The notes beneath the pieces were generated by a model. That model did not search any database. It was not told the origin of the DNA and was given only the letters and a program-made list of their open reading frames with translations. This document shows, piece after piece, positions 57,402-64,000 of a stretch of 64,000 nucleotides of DNA (position 1 is its first letter; every line of letters starts with the position of its first letter). A program made the position numbers and the translations under genes. The stretch is from Oscillospiraceae bacterium (lineage in GTDB: Bacteria; Bacillota; Clostridia; UBA1212; SIG427). The stretch covers positions 1 to 64,000 of the forward strand of contig SVJE01000007.1 in NCBI GenBank assembly GCA_015069135.1, read 5' to 3'.

Positions 57402-58256
57402 TTACATATATATAACTGCAATTTCAGGAGTGCTTTTGTACCTGATTGCAAGGTTTGTGTTACCTAATCCTGAAGTGATATATATAGGTGTCTTTTTGTA
57501 TGTATGCTTACCGTAAATATACCCTTTACAGGCCAGTTTATCTTTTCTTCTTAATATGTGAAACTCTGTTCTAAAAGGCAGATGCACCTGTCCGTCGTGG
57601 TAATGACCCAGTACCGCCAGGTCTGCTGTTTCTTCTTCCAGAATTTCAAGTATTCCCGGATTGTGTGAAACCAATAAAAAGTCCTGACCTTTTTCTTTGG
57701 CTTTGCTTCGTTCATTTTTAATAAAATCCGTTGTTTTCTTGCTTATCACCCTGAAATCTTCTGCCCCGCAAATAGAAATTTCTCGGTCTTCCTGCTGAAA
57801 CAATACTGTTCTGTTCTCAATTACTTTAATTCTGGATGAAATCATTTCCAGGGTTTCTGTAAATGATTTTTTTAGTTTTTCATCGTGTTCAAAAAGCTTG
57901 TTGTTGTCGTGATTGCCATAAACTACGTATATTGGGCAAGTTACATACTCAGTAAGCAACTTAAAAAAGAACAGTACTCCACTACCGTCCTTTTTCTTAA
58001 ACACAAGATCTCCGGCCACAACTACAAATGAAGGCTGTGCCTTGGAAATGTTTGTACAAATATAGTCCCAATGAATGGGCATAAGAGAAATGTGCAAGTC
58101 CGAAATAAGCACGAAGCGAACAGGCTCCTTGCCTTCTTTTGTAAAATCAGCTTCTGTTATTTTAAGCTTGCTGGCCTGCCTTATCATAATAAACAATGCT
58201 GCTGCACCAAACAGCAGCATTGCAATAATAAGCATAAGCCATATTTCTATGTTCAT
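57402..58256 (-). CDS. membrane-anchored metallophosphoesterase
   Basis: A 284-residue YkuE/YaeI-type calcineurin-like phosphoesterase. It has an N-terminal membrane helix (LMLIIAMLLFGAAALFIM), then all five metal motifs: LISDLHIS, VVAGDLVF, YGNHDNNK, VSHNPG and LGHYHDGQVHLP. Substrate unknown. Starts one base after the GH32 stop. Confidence 0.85.
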   Translation of the reverse strand: MNIEIWLMLIIAMLLFGAAALFIMIRQASKLKITEADFTKEGKEPVRFVLISDLHISLMPIHWDYICTNISKAQPSFVVVAGDLVFKKKDGSGVLFFFKLLTEYVTCPIYVVYGNHDNNKLFEHDEKLKKSFTETLEMISSRIKVIENRTVLFQQEDREISICGAEDFRVISKKTTDFIKNERSKAKEKGQDFLLVSHNPGILEILEEETADLAVLGHYHDGQVHLPFRTEFHILRRKDKLACKGYIYGKHTYKKTPIYITSGLGNTNLAIRYKSTPEIAVIYM

Positions 58257-58257
58257 C

Positions 58258-59832
58258 TTATTCCTTCCAGATGTTCTTAAGAGAGGAAATTTCCAACTTA
58301 CAAAGTTCGATATCTCCTTCTTCTGCTATAATTGTAAAATCAGTATTGTCGTAGTTACTTACAAAGTTAACACCTGCAAAAGACTGTCCTTCTGCACAGT
58401 AAACTTCACAACCATGAGTATCTGTAACAATTCTTAATTTTACCCCGTCTTCTGATGGATATGCAGGCATGAAGCAACCTGCTACAGCTGCATAACAGTT
58501 GTAGTTGTCAATCTCATATTCCTGACCCAAGTGATGAATCTTAATCTTTCTGCCACCTTTAATCTGAAGCTTAATGTCATTAGCCTTACCTTCTGTTTTG
58601 AATGTAACGGACTGACCTTCTTTAATACTCTGAGGTTCTGCCTTGAATGTATCTTTGTAAAGAAGTTCAAGTTCCTTTACAGGAGCAGCGCAAAGATAGT
58701 ACTGGTCGTTGAATTTCTTAAGTGTCATTTCTGTAGGTGTGGTCATAGCACAGTTGAAGTTCTGTCCCGGGATGTCACCGTTTGCCCATGCAATTTTAAT
58801 TCTTCTTCCATCATCAATTTCAGAATATGACTGAGCAGCATAGCTGGAGTTACCGAAGTGAAGCTTGATTCCACCTTGTACAGGTGTGAACTTACCTTCC
58901 TTGCTCAGTTCACCTACTAAATATGCATCGTGTGCACCTGTAAGTACCCAGAATGATTTGTCTTCACCTTCAACTTTCAACTTATAGAAGTCAGGACATT
59001 CTGCAGCATCAGGCAATGTAATCTGGTCTGTTTTCTCCCAATCCAAAAGATTGTCTGATTTGTAAAGTGCAAACTCATTATCAAGATAATAAAGTGCCAT
59101 AACATAGCAACCCATTTCTTCGGAGTAGTTAATAAGAGGGTCTCTGTTAGCAGCCACCACATGACCTAATATAGGTTTGTCATACTTAATCAGAGTCTTA
59201 CCCTGATCAAGGCTATATGCTAAACACTGGATATATGGCTTTCCTTCAGAAAGAGTGTTTACACCACCTGCTGCTGTATAGAAGAACAATACTGCAGGAT
59301 TCTCTTTTGTTCCAAGTCCTGTTACATTGTCTTTATCAAGCCAGGCAGAACCTGAGTACATAGTACCTGTTTCGTCAGGGAAAAGGGCAATATCATGTTC
59401 TTCCCAGTGCATAAGGTCTTTACTTGTTGCATGACCCCAGTGCATGTTTCCCCACCAACGTCCACATGGATTATGTTGGTAGTAAAGATGGTATGTATCT
59501 CCTAATTTGATACATCCGTTAGGGTCATTAATCCAACCCTGCTTTGCAGAGAAGTGTGCAATTGGTCTCATTGGCTCATCGTATATTCCGGTTTCGTCAC
59601 GCTCATCAGCCTGATCCCAGTCTGCCATACCTTCCGGCACACCGTCAATATCAAATGTCTGTCCTATAAAGCGCTCAAAATCTACATAGTATATCGCATC
59701 ATACTGATCTGCACTTAAGCGGATATCCAAGTCAAATACTAATTCACCTTTGGATCTGAAATAAACTCTTACCTGCTCTGCACCATGACATACAGGTATC
59801 ATAAGATACTTCTTAGTAATACTGATTTTCAT
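58258..59832 (-). CDS. GH32 beta-fructofuranosidase
   Basis: A 524-residue sucrose/fructan-cleaving enzyme. The first about 90 residues form an extra small domain. The five-bladed propeller has WINDPNG (nucleophile Asp), NRDPLI and the acid/base AECPDFY. A C-terminal beta-sandwich ends it. No signal peptide, so it acts on imported sucrose or fructo-oligosaccharides. No transporter is adjacent. Confidence 0.9.
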   Translation of the reverse strand: MKISITKKYLMIPVCHGAEQVRVYFRSKGELVFDLDIRLSADQYDAIYYVDFERFIGQTFDIDGVPEGMADWDQADERDETGIYDEPMRPIAHFSAKQGWINDPNGCIKLGDTYHLYYQHNPCGRWWGNMHWGHATSKDLMHWEEHDIALFPDETGTMYSGSAWLDKDNVTGLGTKENPAVLFFYTAAGGVNTLSEGKPYIQCLAYSLDQGKTLIKYDKPILGHVVAANRDPLINYSEEMGCYVMALYYLDNEFALYKSDNLLDWEKTDQITLPDAAECPDFYKLKVEGEDKSFWVLTGAHDAYLVGELSKEGKFTPVQGGIKLHFGNSSYAAQSYSEIDDGRRIKIAWANGDIPGQNFNCAMTTPTEMTLKKFNDQYYLCAAPVKELELLYKDTFKAEPQSIKEGQSVTFKTEGKANDIKLQIKGGRKIKIHHLGQEYEIDNYNCYAAVAGCFMPAYPSEDGVKLRIVTDTHGCEVYCAEGQSFAGVNFVSNYDNTDFTIIAEEGDIELCKLEISSLKNIWKE

Positions 59833-59881
59833 ATTAAGTTACCTCTTTCGTTAACTAATTAGTTTAATTGTCCAAATTATA

Positions 59882-61150
59882 TCATATAATCGGTCTTATA
59901 GCCATACATTCTATAAACTTTTTAGCAAAATTTTCTTCTTCCGTAAGCTTTATGGTTTCTGTCTTTTTACAGATATTTCTAACCTTTTCTTTGTTCTCGG
60001 AATTTCCACACAACAAGACAGCTCCTTTAAGAGCGCTGTTGCCTGTAAGATTTATTTTTCCTGACAAACTGAACGGATAAAGACCTATGGCGGCTGCATT
60101 TTGTATATTAAGATTTTTACCAAATCCACCGGCTATATAAAATGCTGCTATCTGTGAAGTTGTAACTCCGGCTTTGTCCATTACCGTAAGTATGCCGGCA
60201 CAGATTGCACTTTTAGCCAGCTGTATCATGTTTATGTCTTTGTTGTCCATAAGCATCTGAGGTTCTGTCAGTGTGCCGTTTTCTTCCAATATTCCTGTTT
60301 GTTTAAGGCATGCCATCAGATCTATTACTCCACTTCCGCAAAGACCTTCAGGTTCTGTATCTCCTATTACTTTGTAAGTCAGTTTGTTGCCCATGTTAAT
60401 CACATGTTCCACTGCACCTTTAGAGGCACCCATACCATGGCTTAAACCAAAGCCTTCAAATGCAGGTCCGGCTGCTGCGGATGCACAATACAGTTTATTT
60501 TTATGCCAGAGAAGAATTTCTCCGTTGGTGCCTATGTCTGTTAGTAGTGTTGTGTTATTTTGTTCTGTCATTTCTGTTGAAAGAGTAGCACAAACTGCAT
60601 CTGCTCCAACAAAAGCAGATATGCACGGCGGAATGTAGTATTTAATTCCGGATATTTCTATTTCTTCATCCCCAAGCCAGTCCGGTTCAAATGGTGCTTT
60701 GGTAAGACATTCAGGGTTTCTGCCGGTAAGAAGATACAACATAGTAGTGTTTCCGGTGATTACACCACTTCTTACATTTACATCAGGCGGACACAAAACT
60801 TCTGAGATTTCGGCTATGGTATTATGTATTACTTGCTGAAGTTCTCTACCATGTTGGGTTGCTGCCTCTGCCCGGGTAAGCACATCAGCACCCCATTTTA
60901 CCTGTGGGTTTATTTTACCGGTGGTAGCTACTACTTTACCTTCTGCCACCAGACTTGCTGCTAGGGTCGTAGTACCAATGTCTATTGCCAGCTGATACTC
61001 GGTTTCCATTAGAGGAGTAAATTCTTTCTTCGGCAGCTCGATTTTCATTTCGTCGGTGGAATGGCACCAGTATTTAAGCTGACAGGTGGAACAGGATTTG
61101 CCGTCACCGCAAACCTTTTTATTATGTTTTGAGGAATAGTTAGTAGTCAT
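59882..61150 (-). CDS. ASKHA-domain corrinoid-protein activator-like (RACo-like), short form
   Basis: A 422-residue protein with an ASKHA ATPase core (LAIDIGTTTLAASLVAEGK; LTDIGTNGEILL; FYIAGGFGKNLN). RACo-type proteins use ATP and a 2Fe-2S domain to reactivate corrinoid methyltransferases. Here only the motif CGDGKSCSTCQLKYWC remains at residues about 14-29, matching the CGGxGxCGxC iron-sulphur signature without the full ferredoxin domain. No methyltransferase or corrinoid protein is adjacent, so the partner is elsewhere. Family length is usually 500-640. Confidence 0.75.
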   Translation of the reverse strand: MTTNYSSKHNKKVCGDGKSCSTCQLKYWCHSTDEMKIELPKKEFTPLMETEYQLAIDIGTTTLAASLVAEGKVVATTGKINPQVKWGADVLTRAEAATQHGRELQQVIHNTIAEISEVLCPPDVNVRSGVITGNTTMLYLLTGRNPECLTKAPFEPDWLGDEEIEISGIKYYIPPCISAFVGADAVCATLSTEMTEQNNTTLLTDIGTNGEILLWHKNKLYCASAAAGPAFEGFGLSHGMGASKGAVEHVINMGNKLTYKVIGDTEPEGLCGSGVIDLMACLKQTGILEENGTLTEPQMLMDNKDINMIQLAKSAICAGILTVMDKAGVTTSQIAAFYIAGGFGKNLNIQNAAAIGLYPFSLSGKINLTGNSALKGAVLLCGNSENKEKVRNICKKTETIKLTEEENFAKKFIECMAIRPII

Positions 61151-61206
61151 GGGGAAAGTATAAAGGAAAATAGATAGATTATCAAGGCTAGATATTGAAC
61201 ATCAAA

Positions 61207-61234
61207 AAAGGACTACCGATCGGCAGTCCTTTTC
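61207..61234 (-). terminator. terminator after the leucine-rich protein gene
   Basis: AAAAGGACT-CCGATCGG-AGTCCTTTT with T-runs both ways. It serves the gene ending at 61250. Confidence 0.85.
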
Positions 61235-61249
61235 TAGTAGAATTTTTCA

Positions 61250-62872
61250 TTATGAATAAATGTCAACTCCACCAGCAATGTATTTTTTAACTCTCATATA
61301 GTCAGCAGCTTTCAACATTCCATCTCCTGTTACATCAGCAGCTTCAAGATATACTCCTGTAAGCAATTCCGGGTTAGCAATTGCACGCTTAATGCTCATA
61401 TAGTCAGCAGCTTTAACAAAACCATCACCAGTTACATCTCCCAAAATTACTATTTCTTTAATATATGTTTCTGAAGTAACTTTATTAGTAACAACAAGCT
61501 TCATGCCTGTACCTAACATTGTATCGGAAGAAACAGTTATATCACTTTTGTAAACGACACATTCAAAAGCATCACCAATAGAATTAGCATATTCGGTAAC
61601 AGAAGTCTTTTCTCGAATTGGCTGTTCTAACAAAGATTCATTAACATACACTATTTTAGCTGATTCCAAAGGTTTTATGTATTCATCTCCGTTATAACTT
61701 TTATACAGCTCAGCCCACTCGTCGCTTGTTCCACAAAAATATACAGTTTCAATTCTACAGCCATCAAAAGCGCCCCAACCTATTTCAGTTACACCCCGTG
61801 GAATTACTATTTCTTTTAAACCACTAACTGAAAATGTCTCGAAATCAATTTTAGTTATACTATCTGGAAGCACCACGCTTTTCAAGTCTGTATGACTGAA
61901 CGCATAACTTCCTATTTCTGTTATACATCTTGGTATCACTACACTGCTTAAACCGCTGCATCCATAAAATGCATCGTCTCCTATACTTGTCACACTACCA
62001 TCATCAGGTATAACACTATTTTTACAGCCTAATATTAATTTTTTACTGTCAGTCTCAATCAAACAATTTCCATCACTGTGATATACAGGGTTTTCTTGTG
62101 CTACTACAATACTTGTTAACCCCCTGCAGTGAATAAAGGCACCCTCTCCTATTGATATTACACTTTCTGGGATTGTTATGCTGGTTAAACCATTACATCC
62201 CCAAAATGCATTATTTCCTATACTTGTTACACTATTTGGAATTTTTATGCTAGTCAAGTCACTGCTTTCATAAAAAGTACCATTCTGAAATGCAGTATCT
62301 CCTATACTGGTTACAGGTATATCGCCAAATTCTCCAGGAATAATGATTTCAGTTTCCGTTCCGATATAGCTAGAAATTTCGCAATATGTATCATAAACTT
62401 TATAACATACACCATCAGTTGCTAAAAATTCCATTTCTGATATAAAATATTCGTTTCCCGAAGCAATATTTATTTTGTTCCACTGCTTGGGGTTGCCACA
62501 ATAATATACTGTAAACCATTCACAATAGCCAAATACATTATAACCAATATCTGTTACACTATCAGGAATTGTGATTCTTCTTAATTCATAACAATTCGAA
62601 AACGCATAATCTCCTATACTTGTTACAGCCACTCCGTTAATTTCTTCAGGAATGACGATTTTCGTTGCAGCTGAGTTACAACCTGTAATTTCACAATATG
62701 TATCATATAGAACGTACTCCAAACCATTTTCAAGAGTTTCCGCTGCCTGATTTTGATTCACAATTTCTGCCTGGACAGCTGAATTTACTTCAACATTTTC
62801 TGCAAAACAAAATCCATTACACATTCCAGTCATAAGACTCATAGTCAATAAAAATACAATTATTTTTCTCAT
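61250..62872 (-). CDS. secreted BspA-type leucine-rich repeat protein with C-terminal dockerin
   Basis: A 540-residue surface protein. The signal peptide ends near FCFAEN. About 12 BspA-type repeats (VTSIGDYAFSNCYELRRITI, VTSIGNNAFWGC, VTEIGSYAFSH-like) span residues 60-400. A type I dockerin lies at about 475-540, with the loop pair GDVTGDGFVKAADYMSIKR and ADVTGDGMLKAADYMRVKK. BspA-type repeats are commonly adhesins. The ribosome site AGGGGGA lies at 62880-62886. The only good promoter upstream is inside a segment flanked by 23-base inverted repeats and now faces the wrong way, so this gene may be phase variable and OFF here. Confidence 0.85.
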   Translation of the reverse strand: MRKIIVFLLTMSLMTGMCNGFCFAENVEVNSAVQAEIVNQNQAAETLENGLEYVLYDTYCEITGCNSAATKIVIPEEINGVAVTSIGDYAFSNCYELRRITIPDSVTDIGYNVFGYCEWFTVYYCGNPKQWNKINIASGNEYFISEMEFLATDGVCYKVYDTYCEISSYIGTETEIIIPGEFGDIPVTSIGDTAFQNGTFYESSDLTSIKIPNSVTSIGNNAFWGCNGLTSITIPESVISIGEGAFIHCRGLTSIVVAQENPVYHSDGNCLIETDSKKLILGCKNSVIPDDGSVTSIGDDAFYGCSGLSSVVIPRCITEIGSYAFSHTDLKSVVLPDSITKIDFETFSVSGLKEIVIPRGVTEIGWGAFDGCRIETVYFCGTSDEWAELYKSYNGDEYIKPLESAKIVYVNESLLEQPIREKTSVTEYANSIGDAFECVVYKSDITVSSDTMLGTGMKLVVTNKVTSETYIKEIVILGDVTGDGFVKAADYMSIKRAIANPELLTGVYLEAADVTGDGMLKAADYMRVKKYIAGGVDIYS

Positions 62873-62895
62873 TAAGCATTCCCCCTAAACCCTGT

Positions 62896-62918
62896 TAACA
62901 TAATTTCTATTATGTTGT
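62896..62918 (+). repeat. inverted repeat, left end of invertible segment
   Basis: A 23-base sequence beginning TAACATAA, centre TTTCTA, then TTATGTTGT. It is itself nearly palindromic (AACATAA / TTATGTT) around the asymmetric TTTCTA core, the layout of a tyrosine-recombinase crossover site. An exact reverse-complement copy lies at 63159-63181. Confidence 0.85.
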
Positions 62919-63085
62919 TAATAAGAAACAAATTTCAAAAGAACCTATCAGATAATATTCTTTTCTATAGAAAGTACATACATAATTAAATAAACCCTAC
63001 ATAAACTCTTTCATGGTAGATTTATTCTTTATGCCTAAATAAATCATGTACACAGTCAGAATACTTTTAAATTCTTTGTGCATAC

Positions 63086-63114
63086 TTGAATTTATCAATT
63101 TAGTGTGATAAAAT
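63086..63114 (+). promoter_or_regulatory. promoter inside the invertible segment, facing away from the surface gene
   Basis: TTGAAT (63086-63091) and TAAAAT (63109-63114) with a 17-base spacer, plus strand. It now points to the 3' end of the recombinase gene, on the opposite strand from it. I find no comparable leftward promoter in the segment. Confidence 0.7.
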
Positions 63115-63158
63115 TCTGCGTATTGTAAGAATATCTATTTCATGCAGATTATAGAATT

Positions 63159-63181
63159 ACAACATAATAGAAATTATGTTA
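63159..63181 (-). repeat. inverted repeat, right end of invertible segment
   Basis: Exact reverse complement of 62896-62918, with outer bases also partly matching. Lies 35 bases past the recombinase stop. Confidence 0.85.
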
Positions 63182-63215
63182 CTCTCTGATTCTCACCCCC
63201 TTTCCAATACTAATT

Positions 63216-64000
63216 TCATATTATCAATCTCATACTCTCCATCTTTCTTCTATGCTCTTCACCTGTAGTAATGATATAAATTCTTGTAGTATTAATACTT
63301 GAATGACCTAATATATCAGCAAGTTTAGCAATATCTTTCTCTATACCATAAAAAGTTCTTGCAAAAAGATGTCTCAAATTATGGGGGAACACCTTTTCAG
63401 GATTAACATTGGCAGCTCTACATAAAGCCTTCATATCTCTCCATATATTACATCTATTCACAGGCTTACCTGCCTTTGTTATGAAAATCACACCTGATTT
63501 AATGTCAAGTCTCTTTGCATACTCTGACAGAACCTTACTTAATTCTCTGACGATTAATATAGTCCTGGTCTTACCTTTACACTGTACTACAGCTTTACCT
63601 TTACTAACTGCCTCTACTGTAATATATTGAAGTTCGCTAACACGAATTCCCGTACTACAAATAGTTTGAATAATCAAGTTTAATCTTTCATTACCTTTAG
63701 ATTTAGCTGTTGAAACCAATCGAATATATTCTTCTTTAGTCAGTTCCCTTTCTTCATTACAATAAACATTTCTTTGAATTTTGCATTGTTTGACACAACA
63801 ATCATTCCAACCCATAAACCTGAAAAAAGAATTTATCGATGCAATCATAGAATTAACACTTGTAACATTATATGATTCCAGCAGGCTGTTTTTGTAGGCA
63901 ATCACCATATTTTTATCAATGTTTTCACCACTGCTGAAAGCAACAAACTTTTTAACGTCTCTTATATACTTTTCAATTGTATTGTCACTTTTTTCTTCAT
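63216..64000 (-). CDS. tyrosine recombinase (site-specific invertase candidate), 5' end beyond window
   Basis: The frame stays open to the window edge, so the gene is partial. The residues before the first Met (EKYIRDVKKFVAF) are part of the N-terminal SAM-like core-binding domain. All catalytic residues are present: Arg in STGIRVSEL, Lys in CKGKTRTI, HNLRH (HxxR), His in LGHSSINTTRIY, and the nucleophile Tyr in RIYIITT. It is closely related in layout to XerC/RecV-type enzymes. Lying beside a pair of inverted repeats, it likely flips the 62896-63181 segment. It could also act on other sites or belong to a mobile element outside the window. Confidence 0.9.
   Translation of the reverse strand, partial: EEKSDNTIEKYIRDVKKFVAFSSGENIDKNMVIAYKNSLLESYNVTSVNSMIASINSFFRFMGWNDCCVKQCKIQRNVYCNEERELTKEEYIRLVSTAKSKGNERLNLIIQTICSTGIRVSELQYITVEAVSKGKAVVQCKGKTRTILIVRELSKVLSEYAKRLDIKSGVIFITKAGKPVNRCNIWRDMKALCRAANVNPEKVFPHNLRHLFARTFYGIEKDIAKLADILGHSSINTTRIYIITTGEEHRRKMESMRLII

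Larger units (their letters stand above)
62896..63181. other. probable invertible promoter segment (phase switch)
   Basis: 286 bases bounded by perfect 23-base inverted repeats with asymmetric cores in opposite orientation. It contains one strong promoter (63086-63114) and no gene. It sits between the start of the leucine-rich surface-protein gene and the stop of a tyrosine recombinase gene. Inversion would turn the promoter towards the surface-protein gene, with an untranslated leader of about 85 bases. Known precedents are the C. difficile switches flipped by the recombinase RecV. Inversion itself is not shown by one sequence. Confidence 0.75.

Noticed and set aside
697-60919. Octamer as codon-usage artefact or ribosome-site feature
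   Set aside because: Copies occur in different frames, both strands and intergenic DNA; only a few touch start codons (8802, 34907, 46548).
63216-63908. Recombinase start at 63908
   Set aside because: The frame continues to the window edge with typical N-terminal domain residues, so that Met is internal.
63216-64000. Prophage or integrative element integrase
   Set aside because: No phage or conjugation genes are in the window, and the flanking inverted repeats fit a local inversion role; the region beyond the edge is unseen, so this is not excluded.

Overview
The window is low-GC Gram-positive DNA and fits a gut-type Clostridia, most likely a Lachnospiraceae-like organism. This rests on AT-rich genes with strong AGGAGG-type ribosome sites, two T-box leaders, near-consensus TTGACA/TATAAT promoters with 17-base spacers, a MecA-family protein, an mreBCD-PBP2 cluster, DUF1854-linked ABC exporters and dockerin-bearing secreted proteins. 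No rRNA, tRNA, CRISPR array, insertion sequence or prophage was seen. Most genes are on the minus strand, in compact operons with 1, 4 or 11 base overlaps.

Layout. 0.2-4.5 kb: a GH110-like beta-helix protein coupled to serC, then an unknown lipoprotein. 4.7-11.9 kb: a seven-gene aromatic operon read leftwards (aroF, tyrA, aroB, aroA, aroC, pheA, aroE), preceded by a Phe/Tyr-rich leader peptide and an attenuator. 12.2-14.9 kb: a T-box leader in front of an XRE-cupin-acyl-CoA ligase fusion. 14.9-21.9 kb: an rluB-ABC-DUF1854-ABC-acidic membrane protein operon. 21.9-30 kb: UPF0210/ACT pair, a deacetylase-like protein, and the cell-shape operon radC-mreB-mreC-mreD-PBP2. 30.1-31.7 kb: mecA-like gene and an unknown partner. 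31.8-36.3 kb: an ECF-type membrane protein and T-box-controlled pheST. 36.4-42.1 kb: a beta-propeller lipoprotein, argGH behind an ArgR-like operator, and GNAT and HIT proteins. 42.3-46.4 kb: two glycoside-active proteins, one with a dockerin. 46.6-49.3 kb: PRC-barrel, a 52-residue membrane protein, an AI-2E-family permease and a convergent glycosyltransferase. 49.6-61.2 kb: nuclease-like protein, GH4, DUF1015, a flippase with two glycosyltransferases, metallophosphoesterase, GH32 and a corrinoid-protein activator-like gene. 61.2-64 kb: a secreted BspA-type leucine-rich protein with a dockerin, an invertible-promoter-like segment and a tyrosine recombinase running off the window.

The main discoveries are: (1) a probable phase-variation switch at 62,896-63,181, with 23-base inverted repeats flanking a consensus promoter that now faces away from the surface-protein gene, beside a tyrosine recombinase; (2) a dispersed octamer GGTAAAAT/ATTTTACC, about 52 copies by eye against about 4 expected, in both strands, all reading frames and intergenic DNA; (3) a short YFYF/FYF leader peptide and antiterminator/terminator pair controlling the aro operon; (4) a T-box with a likely Tyr specifier in front of an acyl-CoA ligase fused to a regulator; and (5) several intergenic spacers, each carrying its own private repeated word.
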